Below, one piece after another: positions 52,237 to 60,213 of a DNA stretch of 64,000 nucleotides. The DNA lies in assembly GCF_036416795.1 (NCBI RefSeq), contig NZ_CP143867.1, forward strand, positions 5,758,001 through 5,822,000. The letters are read 5' to 3'. Source of the DNA: Bacteroides sp. MSB163. Its GTDB lineage: Bacteria > Bacteroidota > Bacteroidia > Bacteroidales > Bacteroidaceae. Every line of letters begins with the position of its first letter. The first letter of the stretch is position 1. The position numbers were made by a program, and so were the translations under genes. The notes beneath the pieces were generated by a model that had not been told where the DNA came from, did not search any database, and was given only the letters and a program-made list of their open reading frames with translations.

Positions 52237-52244
52237 TACTTTTG
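52237..52244 (+). promoter_or_regulatory. -7 element of the former pectate lyase gene
   Basis: TACTTTTG fits TAnnTTTG, 28 bases before the start codon of the broken lyase gene. A convincing -33 TTTG is not present. Confidence 0.4.
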
Positions 52245-52272
52245 TCCCACTCAGAATATAAATCATAAAACC

Positions 52273-52883
52273 ATGAAAAGAAACTACGCACTTCTATTTA
52301 TCATTCTTTTATGTGCAGTCTTTACACAAGCCCAAACTACTCCCGCCTTTCCCGGTGCTGAGGGATTGGCCCATTACACCACTACCGGAGGACGCGGCGG
52401 AGACGTTTATCACGTCACAAATCTGAATGACAGTGGAAGCGGCTCACTACGCGAAGGTCTCAAAAAAGGTAACCACACGATTGTGTTCGATGTATCCGGT
52501 ACCATCAGCCTGCTCGGCACCCTTGAAATTAAGAATGCTAATATCACTATTGCCACCCGGTGATGGCATCTGTCTGAAAAATTACTCAGTGGCAGTGAAG
52601 GCCGATAATGTTATCATCCGTTTTATCCGCTGCCGTATGGGCGACAAGAAAAAGACGGAAGATGATGCTTTGTGGGGACGCAACCATCATAACATCATCA
52701 TCGACCATTGCACCATGAGCTGGAGTACCGACGAATGTTCTTATCGACATTTATGATTTATCGGGACGAATCATAACCTCACATCAAAGTCTTGACGAAC
52801 AGGCCGAATACGCTCTTACCGAACCTGCCGTCATCAAGATTTATTCCGGAGGGAAAAAGTACAGTTTCAAAAGTCCCCGTTAA
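52273..52883 (+). pseudogene. Pectate lyase (PL1) pseudogene
   Basis: 52273-52563 encodes a signal peptide and the PL1 N-terminus (FPGAEGLAHYTTTGGRGGDV, NLNDSGSGSLREGLKKGNHT, IVFDVSGTI) and stops after NITIATR. The match resumes in another frame near 52553 (PPGDGICLKNYSVAVKADNV; IDHCTMSWSTDECS) to about 52738. It then jumps to a C-terminal surface-anchoring-like tail in a third frame (VLIDIYDLSGRIITS ... KYSFKSPR, stop 52881-52883). Two lesions are visible: a short deletion of about ten bases, and loss of roughly 300 residues including the catalytic centre. It is close in style to the intact PL1 at 19356 but not its copy. Confidence 0.85.
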
Positions 52884-52965
52884 TTTTATTGTAATGTGGA
52901 GATTGCAATACACAGAACCACTGTCTCTTATTATCTATTTTTATAAAAAAAGTCAGATAACTCGA

Positions 52966-52996
52966 TTTGCATAAATAAAGAAAAGGAGTAACTTTG
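52966..52996 (+). promoter_or_regulatory. Promoter of the NifU-like/GGGtGRT operon
   Basis: TTTG (52966-52969), exactly 19 bases, TAACTTTG (52989-52996): a perfect Bacteroides primary-sigma promoter. It predicts a start near 53003 and a leader of about 55 bases. Its strength fits the codon usage of the two genes. Confidence 0.8.
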
Positions 52997-53058
52997 CGAG
53001 CGATTTTAGAAAGAGGATTACGTTTTTTAATTTATATAACTTAAAAAAAGAGCTAATT

Positions 53059-53760
53059 ATGACTTATTCACACGAAGTGGAACACATGTGTGTTGTAAAG
53101 AAGGGTCCTAACCACGGACCGGCTCCCATACCCGAAGAAGGCAAATGGGTAAAATCAAAAGAAATAGTTGATATTTCAGGTTTAACACATGGTGTAGGTT
53201 GGTGTGCTCCTCAACAAGGTGCTTGTAAACTGACTTTGAACGTAAAAGAAGGTATCATTCAGGAAGCATTGGTTGAAACAATCGGTTGCTCCGGTATGAC
53301 TCACTCAGCGGCTATGGCTGCCGAAATCCTTCCGGGCAAGACAATACTTGAAGCATTGAATACTGACCTTGTTTGCGACGCTATCAATACAGCAATGCGC
53401 GAACTTTTCCTGCAAATCGTTTACGGACGTACTCAGTCAGCTTTCTCAGAAGGCGGTTTGATTATCGGTGCAGGTTTGGAAGACTTGGGTAAAGGTCTGC
53501 GTAGTCAGGTAGGTACACTGTACGGTACTTTGGCAAAAGGTCCTCGTTACCTGGAAATGGCCGAAGGTTACATCAAAAATATCTTCTTGGATAAGAATGA
53601 CGAGATCTGCGGATACGAATTCGTTCACATGGGTAAATTCATGGATGAAATCAAGAAGGGTACAGATGCTAACGAAGCATTGAAGAAAGTTACCGGTACT
53701 TACGGTCGCGTAACACCTGAGCAGGGAGCAGTTAAACATATTGATCCACGTCACGAATAA
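53059..53760 (+). CDS. NifU/IscU N-terminal-like iron-sulfur scaffold protein
   Basis: A 233-residue cytoplasmic protein. The segment VETIGCSGMTHSAAMAAEIL followed by PGKTILEAL resembles the IscU/NifU-N pattern GC......S.....G.....EA, and GWCAPQQGACKLTLNVKEG supplies two more cysteines (CxxxxxxC) in the preceding strand. It differs from true IscU in length and lacks the third canonical Cys motif, so metal-cluster assembly is only inferred. It always seems to travel with GGGtGRT-family genes, as here (19-base gap). Codon use is strongly biased (GGT, CGT, AAC, GAA), unlike neighbours, implying high expression. Confidence 0.72.
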   Translation: MTYSHEVEHMCVVKKGPNHGPAPIPEEGKWVKSKEIVDISGLTHGVGWCAPQQGACKLTLNVKEGIIQEALVETIGCSGMTHSAAMAAEILPGKTILEALNTDLVCDAINTAMRELFLQIVYGRTQSAFSEGGLIIGAGLEDLGKGLRSQVGTLYGTLAKGPRYLEMAEGYIKNIFLDKNDEICGYEFVHMGKFMDEIKKGTDANEALKKVTGTYGRVTPEQGAVKHIDPRHE

Positions 53761-53763
53761 TAT

Positions 53764-53770
53764 AAGGAGG
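53764..53770 (+). promoter_or_regulatory. Strong ribosome binding site of the GGGtGRT gene
   Basis: AAGGAGG, nine bases before ATG. Such a full anti-16S match is unusual in Bacteroides, where most starts in this window have only A-rich leaders, and it decides the start over the upstream in-frame codons. Confidence 0.75.
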
Positions 53771-53779
53771 AAAGAAATT

Positions 53780-54790
53780 ATGATTAGAGAAGTAAAATTT
53801 GAAAGTCAAGACCGTCGTATCAAAGGTATCATTGCTGCCTTGAACGCTAACGGCATCAAAGACATCGAGGAAGCTAACGCCATCTGCGACGCTGCCGGAC
53901 TTGATCCTTATAAAACGTGTGAAGAAACTCAACCGATCTGTTTCGAAAATGCAAAGTGGGCTTACGTAGTAGGTGCAGCTATCGCTATCAAGAAAGGTTG
54001 CAAGAATGCTGCTGACGCTGCCGAAGCTATCGGTATCGGTCTGCAAGCTTTCTGCATCCCGGGTTCTGTAGCCGACGACCGTAAGGTTGGTATCGGTCAT
54101 GGTAACCTGGCAGCTATGTTGCTGCGCGAGGAGACTAAGTGTTTTGCTTTCTTGGCAGGTCACGAGTCATTTGCTGCTGCAGAAGGTGCTATCAAAATTG
54201 CCGCTAAAGCAGACAAGGTACGTAAAGAACCTCTGCGTTGTATCCTGAACGGTTTGGGTAAGGATGCTGCACAGATCATCTCTCGTATCAATGGCTTTAC
54301 TTATGTACAAACTCAATTCGACTACTATACTTCTGAACTGAAAGTTGTTCGCGAAATCGCTTACTCTGACGGCGAGCGTGCCAAAGTAAAATGCTACGGT
54401 TGCGACGACGTTCGTGAAGGTGTAGCTGTTATGTGGAAAGAAGGCGTAGACGTTTCTATCACTGGTAACTCTACTAACCCGACCCGTTTCCAACACCCGG
54501 TTGCAGGTACTTATAAGAAAGAGCGTATGCTTGCTGGTAAACCTTATTTCTCAGTTGCTTCCGGTGGTGGTACAGGCCGTACTCTTCACCCGGATAACAT
54601 GGCAGCCGGTCCGGCTTCTTATGGCATGACAGATACAATGGGTCGTATGCACTCAGACGCTCAGTTCGCTGGTTCTTCATCAGTTCCTGCTCACGTAGAA
54701 ATGATGGGATTCCTGGGAATTGGTAACAACCCGATGGTAGGTTGTACAGTAGCTTGTGCGGTAGACGTAGCTCAGGCTTTGAGCAAGTAA
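53780..54790 (+). CDS. GGGtGRT-family protein
   Basis: A 336-residue soluble protein beginning MIREVKFESQDRRIKGIIAA at 53780; the frame is open 13 codons further upstream, but this ATG has an exceptional Shine-Dalgarno AAGGAGG (53764-53770) nine bases before it. The family name motif is present at about 258-263 in FSVASGGGTGRTLHPDNM, followed by AAGPASYGMTDTMGRMHSDA. Conserved cysteines occur at NAICDAAGLD, KTCEETQPICFE and near the C-terminus in MVGCTVACAVD. No biochemical function is established for the family. Codon bias again marks an abundant protein. Confidence 0.9.
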   Translation: MIREVKFESQDRRIKGIIAALNANGIKDIEEANAICDAAGLDPYKTCEETQPICFENAKWAYVVGAAIAIKKGCKNAADAAEAIGIGLQAFCIPGSVADDRKVGIGHGNLAAMLLREETKCFAFLAGHESFAAAEGAIKIAAKADKVRKEPLRCILNGLGKDAAQIISRINGFTYVQTQFDYYTSELKVVREIAYSDGERAKVKCYGCDDVREGVAVMWKEGVDVSITGNSTNPTRFQHPVAGTYKKERMLAGKPYFSVASGGGTGRTLHPDNMAAGPASYGMTDTMGRMHSDAQFAGSSSVPAHVEMMGFLGIGNNPMVGCTVACAVDVAQALSK

Positions 54791-54812
54791 ATAATTACTT
54801 AATTAAAATAAT

Positions 54813-54847
54813 AAATCCCTGTAATCAATAAGGTTATAGGGATTTTT
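54813..54847 (+). terminator. Terminator of the NifU-like/GGGtGRT operon
   Basis: Stem AAATCCCTGTAA / TTATAGGGATTT with a nine-base loop, followed by TTTATTTT, 22 bases after the GGGtGRT stop. Confidence 0.8.
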
Positions 54848-54996
54848 ATTTTAAACACAACAGCTTAACATATTACATAATTCTAAAAGTGAAGTTCTAT
54901 AATGAACAATACGGTAATATCTCTATTAAATTCTTGTAATTTTTGACTACAGACATCTTCCATACATATAGTAAAATTGTAGATTTTGACTAATAA

Positions 54997-55061
54997 ACAA
55001 GAATTTTCGAACAATAAAACAAGAATTTAGTTGTATATTTAATAATTATACAATACCTTTG
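54997..55061 (+). promoter_or_regulatory. Promoter region of the LruC gene with paired direct repeats
   Basis: A -7 box TACCTTTG lies at 55054-55061. Upstream, ACAAGAATTT occurs twice (54997-55006 and 55019-55028), 22 bases apart, that is two helical turns, ending near the -33 position. There is no clean TTTG at -33, so activation by a protein bound at the repeats is plausible. The rest of the 391-base gap 54791-55181 is AT-rich with no gene. Confidence 0.5.
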
Positions 55062-55181
55062 CAGTTGTTTATTATGATCATTTTCTACGAACGTCAACCG
55101 AACACTGATTTCTCTTGCATTTGTAAGGATCACACATAGACCGGAAAAAGAAACGCGAATTATCTCTAAACACTAAATAAT

Positions 55182-57140
55182 ATGTGGAAAAAATTATTAG
55201 GAACTACTCTAATTGCTGCATTTGCATTAGGCAGTTGCACAGACAAAGATGTTTATCAAGGCCCTAAGGAAGATGAAAAAGAATTCAACACCTTCCCCTT
55301 CTCTACTGTACAAAAGGACGTAAACTTAAATGTGAATTACGTAAATGGTGCTGTACAATCAAATGTTTATTTTGAAGTGTATGATGAAATGCCTGTCGCC
55401 GAAAGCGAATATGGTACTTATACCAAACGTCAGGATGTAAATTACCTGTTTGCTGCCTATACCAAAGAAGACGGTACTTACCAAGGTAAACTGGAATTGC
55501 CTTCATACCTGACAAAGGTATATATCTATTCTCCAGCTTTCTTTGCACAAACTTTGATGGAGGCAAATGTCGTGGATGGAAGTATCGAAGCAACAGATAA
55601 CACTAGTACTGATACTCGTACAATTACTAACACCAGTTACCCATACGACAGCTACCTGGTAAGTAGTAAATATGGAAATGAGGTCTGGAAAACCTGGTTA
55701 GGTACATACAATAGGTACCAAAACGGAAATATCAATTATAAGTACAATGGCAATCTGGCAGCAACTAAAAAGGATGGTTTATATACTGCGCACACCCGTA
55801 TTATAAACTCTCATACAACTTGCCCACAAGAATATCGCGGTTATTCGGATATGTACGTCAACAAAGATGCTGAAGTAGTAGTTACATTTCTGGGACAAAA
55901 TACTTGTTGGACCTGTTCATTGGGATATTATTATTATAAAGACGGGGAACAACCAAAGGACTTAAATGACGCCCATGTTATCATGTTGTTTCCTAATACC
56001 CAAGATGGCAGCTGGTTTAATAACCCCACTCAAGCAAAGAAAAGTGCCGGTATTGATCCGCTGACTGCAGTACAACTGATGTATTATCCCAATATTGCAA
56101 CCGGAAGTAAAGAAGGAGCAACAACAACCTTCCCGGCAGGTTACAGAATCGGCTTTGTTCTGGCAACCAATGGTTGGAACAATCATGTTAGCGGCTTTAG
56201 CGGATACAAAAAATATCGCGCCGCCACCTCAAGTGGTTTGAGTTTAAACAACAAAGGTGTGAAGTTTGAAGAACCGCGTACTGCTGTTTATAGATATGGT
56301 GACTGGATATTGACTTCTTTTGAAGATTATATGACTGACGAGAATTTCAGCGATGTGGTCATTACTTTAAAATCTAATCCGGTAGACGCCATCACCGATA
56401 TTCCTGTAACTAATCCTGATGAAGACAAGACAAGCATTGATTTCCTGAAAGGTACATACGCATTCGAAGACCTTTGGCCAAGCCAGGGAGATTATGATAT
56501 GAATGATGTAGTCGTAAGATATAACTATGGCAGCACTTTCGATGAAAAGAATCTGATATATTCCGAATCATTTACTTTCAAGACTTTTCAAAATATAGCC
56601 AGTAATCAGAACGGTTTAGCATTCCGTCTCAAAACGGAAGGAAATATAGAATCTACCTCCTACTCTATTCGCCAACAAGGTGAAAAGGAATTTACAGAAG
56701 CCACATTTGAATACGAGCCTCAGGATAATGTATACCTTTTGACTACAAATGTGAAAGAAAATATGGGAACAGAATATAAGGTTACCGTTAATTACAGTAA
56801 ACCCATTTCAAAGCAATCTGAAGCCCAAGCTTTTATATTCAAAAATGATGCAGACGGTTTGCGATGGGAAGTGCATGTTCCTCAGGAAATGCCGACATCC
56901 AAAATAAACAAGAAGTACTTTGGACAGGGAGACGATGCATCTAAACCCAATCAGAGTATATACTATGTACGTAAAGGTAATTACCCATTTGCATTTTTCC
57001 TGAGCCGGGCAACAGAAAGCGATTTAAGTAAATTGCTGGATGGTGCTAATGAAAAAACAGCTATCAATCTGTTATATAGTGGGTATGACGGTTGGGTAAA
57101 CAGTAATGGCGAAAAGAACAAAGACTGGTATAAGAAATAA
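55182..57140 (+). CDS. LruC-domain surface lipoprotein
   Basis: A 652-residue lipoprotein (lipobox ALGSC, Cys19, followed by TDKDVYQGP). The N-terminal half (about 40-415) is beta-rich with a short Cys pair (TCWTCSLGYYYY). The C-terminal part has the LruC/DUF4842 motif YAFEDLWPSQGDYDMNDVVV at about residues 424-445 and a matching beta domain to the end. LruC proteins are found on the surface of Bacteroidota; their role is unknown, though the DxDxND-like loop in the motif probably binds calcium. It is a single-gene unit with its own promoter and terminator. Confidence 0.88.
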   Translation: MWKKLLGTTLIAAFALGSCTDKDVYQGPKEDEKEFNTFPFSTVQKDVNLNVNYVNGAVQSNVYFEVYDEMPVAESEYGTYTKRQDVNYLFAAYTKEDGTYQGKLELPSYLTKVYIYSPAFFAQTLMEANVVDGSIEATDNTSTDTRTITNTSYPYDSYLVSSKYGNEVWKTWLGTYNRYQNGNINYKYNGNLAATKKDGLYTAHTRIINSHTTCPQEYRGYSDMYVNKDAEVVVTFLGQNTCWTCSLGYYYYKDGEQPKDLNDAHVIMLFPNTQDGSWFNNPTQAKKSAGIDPLTAVQLMYYPNIATGSKEGATTTFPAGYRIGFVLATNGWNNHVSGFSGYKKYRAATSSGLSLNNKGVKFEEPRTAVYRYGDWILTSFEDYMTDENFSDVVITLKSNPVDAITDIPVTNPDEDKTSIDFLKGTYAFEDLWPSQGDYDMNDVVVRYNYGSTFDEKNLIYSESFTFKTFQNIASNQNGLAFRLKTEGNIESTSYSIRQQGEKEFTEATFEYEPQDNVYLLTTNVKENMGTEYKVTVNYSKPISKQSEAQAFIFKNDADGLRWEVHVPQEMPTSKINKKYFGQGDDASKPNQSIYYVRKGNYPFAFFLSRATESDLSKLLDGANEKTAINLLYSGYDGWVNSNGEKNKDWYKK

Positions 57141-57204
57141 AAAATCTAAAAAAGAATCGCTCAGTATATCTCAAAGAAAAAACTGAGAACGTATTAGAAA
57201 GTAT

Positions 57205-57245
57205 AAAGAGAGTGTCTGCTTGCTAGCTGACACTCTCTTTTTATT
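57205..57245 (+). terminator. Terminator of the LruC gene
   Basis: Perfect 12-bp stem AAAGAGAGTGTC / GACACTCTCTTT with a 12-base loop, followed by TTTATTTAT. Located 64 bases after the stop; it also faces the convergent creD gene. Confidence 0.85.
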
Positions 57246-57293
57246 TATACAGATCATGAATTTCCCCAAAGGACATTCTTTATTCAGCCTGGC

Positions 57294-58679
57294 TTATTCA
57301 TTGAACCAATCAATTTTTTTAGAAAAATACATCACCATAGCCAATATCACAAACAATCCGAGACTACCGGCAAGCAGTGCAAAAGTCTCTAACTGTATAA
57401 GAATGAAAACATAAATATAGAGCACACTAAGCAGACCTGCCATAATAAACGCCGGTTTCTTTCTTTTAATAATCCCCAGCATATAACCTCCTACCAGCAC
57501 AATCGTAAGCACTGATGCCACCAGATATGCCATACTGAAACCTATATGTTCGGACATGGACAACAACAAACTATAGAACAGACAAAGTGCCAAACCGACT
57601 AACAGATATTGCAAAGCATGAATACGGGTTTTCTCCATTATCTCCGTAAAGAATATCACTGTAAAGGTCAACAGAATAATCAGGATAGCATATTTAGTGG
57701 AACGCATGGACTGCTGGTACTGTTCTACCGGCATTTTCAGATTAACTCCGAAGTTAGAGTTCTGAATATCTTTGATACTGGCATTCTGATAATTTATAAA
57801 CACTTGCGGATAATTTCTGTTCAGGTTCAACACTTGCCATTGAGCTGAGAAATCTTTCTCGGTAATCTCCCGCTTCTCCGGCAGGTAATTACCATCAAAA
57901 CTTGGAGTATTCCAGTTTGCTTTCAAGGCAACTTTCGTAGTTTTACCCAAGGGAGTAAAATAAATGGATTGAGATCCTTTCAGCTTTATCTTCATTTCAT
58001 AGGGTAACTTCCGGTCGTCTTTCAGAGCGGAAAGGTCGACAATGGCATGGACACCCATGTTTTCAATGCCGCGTCCATCCATCCCCGGCTCAAACATATA
58101 AACGGAATCGTTCAAAGTAATGCTAACCTGTTCGCTGAGACCACGCATATCAGTCAGGTTCAAGCATATTGCCGCTCTTTGATATTGAAGTGCATCCATG
58201 TCCACATTACTCTTGCGAAGTTCTTCCGAACTAAAAAATCCCTTGATTACCAACTCCGACTGATACACATTCACCTTATAAATTCCTCGCCGAAGAATCT
58301 CCGTACTCAACTGTCCGTCTATTGACAATTCGTCAGGAAGCAATGTAACATTTCCCATAGTCACCTTCTTCGTACCATTATCTTCCTGTGTGATAGGATA
58401 CTTCAGATTGATGTAAGGTCCTGTAATTGTCTGCGCCAGACTCCACTTCTGACCGACTTCGGCAATAGCATCCGTCTGTGTTCGCCCGCGTTCCGAAATC
58501 ATATCTTCGATCATAAACATCGGAATTAGTAGCAACAGAATAAGGAAAGCAATAACCACTACCTTGATAGATTTAGAGAAACGACGCAGGCAGCCACTTG
58601 CCTGTTTTCTCGTTTCATTCAGATTCTCTGCAAGATCTCCATTGAAATCTTCTTTCAAATTGTCATTCAAATTGTCCAT
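57294..58679 (-). CDS. creD: CreD-family inner membrane protein
   Basis: A 461-residue protein. One membrane helix near residues 35-57 (VVVIAFLILLLLIPMFMI) is followed by a periplasmic beta-rich region (about 60-320) with the family segments SERGRTQTDAIAEVGQKWSL, QTITGPYINLKYP and LNRNYPQVF, and then five to six helices to the C-terminus (YAILIILLTFTVIFFTEIME onward). CreD is the effector of the Cre response in enterobacteria, linked to envelope integrity, but no creBC pair is present here. Instead it follows a small winged-helix regulator gene (59 bases upstream). Confidence 0.92.
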   Translation of the reverse strand: MDNLNDNLKEDFNGDLAENLNETRKQASGCLRRFSKSIKVVVIAFLILLLLIPMFMIEDMISERGRTQTDAIAEVGQKWSLAQTITGPYINLKYPITQEDNGTKKVTMGNVTLLPDELSIDGQLSTEILRRGIYKVNVYQSELVIKGFFSSEELRKSNVDMDALQYQRAAICLNLTDMRGLSEQVSITLNDSVYMFEPGMDGRGIENMGVHAIVDLSALKDDRKLPYEMKIKLKGSQSIYFTPLGKTTKVALKANWNTPSFDGNYLPEKREITEKDFSAQWQVLNLNRNYPQVFINYQNASIKDIQNSNFGVNLKMPVEQYQQSMRSTKYAILIILLTFTVIFFTEIMEKTRIHALQYLLVGLALCLFYSLLLSMSEHIGFSMAYLVASVLTIVLVGGYMLGIIKRKKPAFIMAGLLSVLYIYVFILIQLETFALLAGSLGLFVILAMVMYFSKKIDWFNE

Positions 58680-58738
58680 AATAAAATAGAATTAAGTAAG
58701 ATATTTAGTATTGTCCGGTTTTGTGCGAAGCCAAACAT

Positions 58739-59035
58739 CTACGTTGATTTCAGAAAATTCTCCAATGCTTCTATGTGAGTTTTGAAAGCTTTCTTTCCTT
58801 CGGAAGTAGCCTGGAAAGATGTTTTCGGTTTCCTCCCCACAAAGCTCTTCTGACAAACGATATAACCCAGTTCCTCCAAAGCCCTTGTATGACTTGCCAG
58901 GTTACCGTCCGTCAATGAAAGTAATTCCTTAAGAGTATTGAAATCGGCATCTTCATTTACCATGAGAACTGCCATAATACCCAAGCGGACTTTACTTTCA
59001 AATGCCTTATTTATATTTTGAAATGCTTCTATCAT
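58739..59035 (-). CDS. Winged-helix transcriptional regulator (HTH_27/ArsR-MarR-like)
   Basis: A 98-residue single-domain regulator. FESKVRLGIMAVLMVNEDAD, FNTLKELLSLTDGNLASHTR and ALEELGYIVCQKSF are the helices of a compact winged helix; PKTSFQATSEGKKAFKTHIE forms the wing and dimer helix. This family is often found with CreD or ABC transporter genes in Bacteroidota. It overlaps neither neighbour: 3 bases separate it from the membrane protein gene upstream. It probably represses its own operon. Confidence 0.88.
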   Translation of the reverse strand: MIEAFQNINKAFESKVRLGIMAVLMVNEDADFNTLKELLSLTDGNLASHTRALEELGYIVCQKSFVGRKPKTSFQATSEGKKAFKTHIEALENFLKST

Positions 59036-59038
59036 CTA

Positions 59039-59623
59039 TTATTTCCTTCTTTCGTACTGTAAATAAAACAACATGCCATATAAAATATGAAATCCACCAA
59101 AACCAATTGTCCAAAACATTAAACCATGCCCCTCAAAGAAACAATCTGTAATGCCCAGGCAAAGAAAAGCATATCCTAACCATGCTACATTGGAGTAAGT
59201 GAACTTAGACACATTGACCAAAGAAAGTCCATAGAAAAGTAACATCACAGAAGATACCAGCCCGTAATGTTCATGTAGCAGTAAAGCTATACAGAACAAC
59301 CCTCCCGTCAACAACGGCAATGAAAAATTCCATGCAATACGATAGGTTAGTTTACTGAATAGCTTTTGTTGCATCTTCTTGGCCTTATACCAGGACAAGA
59401 TACAGGCGGTAACAACTGAAACAGTCAAAACCAGTGAAGCAACCATTATCAGTCCTTCCCTATTATCTTCTGATCTTAATAACTGACCGGCCACATAAGC
59501 ACCGGCTAATGCATACACTCCGGCCAAGACAGCCGTCATACCACTGAGAGATACGAACTTAGAAGATCTTTCCATCAATTCTTTTATCTCATTTACTGAT
59601 TCTATTGCTTTATTTCTATCCAT
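59039..59623 (-). CDS. Hypothetical membrane protein in the creD operon
   Basis: A 194-residue protein with an N-terminal amphipathic helix (AIESVNEIKELMERSSKFVS) and six hydrophobic segments (GMTAVLAGVYALAGAYVAGQ, LIMVASLVLTVSVVTACIL, LPLLTGGLFCIALLL, LVSSVMLLFYGLSLV, VAWLGYAFLCLGITDCF, GLMFWTIGFGGFHILYGMLF). I do not recognise an enzymatic motif. First gene of the three-gene unit with the winged-helix regulator and creD. Confidence 0.8.
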   Translation of the reverse strand: MDRNKAIESVNEIKELMERSSKFVSLSGMTAVLAGVYALAGAYVAGQLLRSEDNREGLIMVASLVLTVSVVTACILSWYKAKKMQQKLFSKLTYRIAWNFSLPLLTGGLFCIALLLHEHYGLVSSVMLLFYGLSLVNVSKFTYSNVAWLGYAFLCLGITDCFFEGHGLMFWTIGFGGFHILYGMLFYLQYERRK

Positions 59624-59761
59624 ATAAAAGTACTTTGTGCTGCAAAGTAAAATATAAAAAATGAAAGAAACAAAGAATATCGAGGAAAAATGTATTCAAT
59701 GAGATTAAGCCGCATAAAAATCACTATATTTGCAATCAACTAAATATCAACAGATAGCCTA

Positions 59762-60097
59762 ATGATGAAACAATTAATTGCTTGTTGCGGATTAGATTGC
59801 GAAAGTTGCGATGCCCGCATAGCTACTGTCAGAGATGACAATGAGTTAAGAGAAAAAACAGCCCAACTGTGGAGTAAGCTGAACAATATACCGGAGATTA
59901 CGGCAGATACCATTAATTGTATGGGCTGTCGTGTGGATGGAGTGAAAACGATGTATTGCAGCGATATGTGCGCAATCCGCAAATGCGTAAACGAAAAAGG
60001 GTTTAACACTTGTGGTGACTGTAAAGAATTGGATAACTGTCAGATAGTGGGTCCTATTTTTCAGCATACTCCCAGTGCTAAAGAAAATCTTCTATAA
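59762..60097 (+). CDS. DUF3795 cysteine-rich protein
   Basis: A 111-residue cytoplasmic protein with 14 cysteines in the family pattern: CCGLDCESCDA at the N-terminus, NCMGCRVDG, YCSDMCAIRKC and TCGDCKELDNC. The spacing suggests two metal sites (zinc or iron-sulfur). The function of DUF3795 is unknown. Two adjacent ATG codons open the frame; either could serve. It stands alone, divergent from the creD operon. Confidence 0.9.
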   Translation: MMKQLIACCGLDCESCDARIATVRDDNELREKTAQLWSKLNNIPEITADTINCMGCRVDGVKTMYCSDMCAIRKCVNEKGFNTCGDCKELDNCQIVGPIFQHTPSAKENLL

Positions 60098-60213
60098 CAT
60101 TGTAGTTGATAAATTTGCACTGCCAACAAAACATTTTTTCAAACCTTGCATCCCGACCAGGAATTGCGTCTTTCTTATCGGATCTATGTGCTGGATGAAT
60201 TGGAAGATCATTT

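Noticed and set aside
53446..54496. Minus-strand frames opposite the NifU-like and GGGtGRT genes
   Set aside because: They arise from the strong codon bias of the sense genes and have no start context or family similarity.
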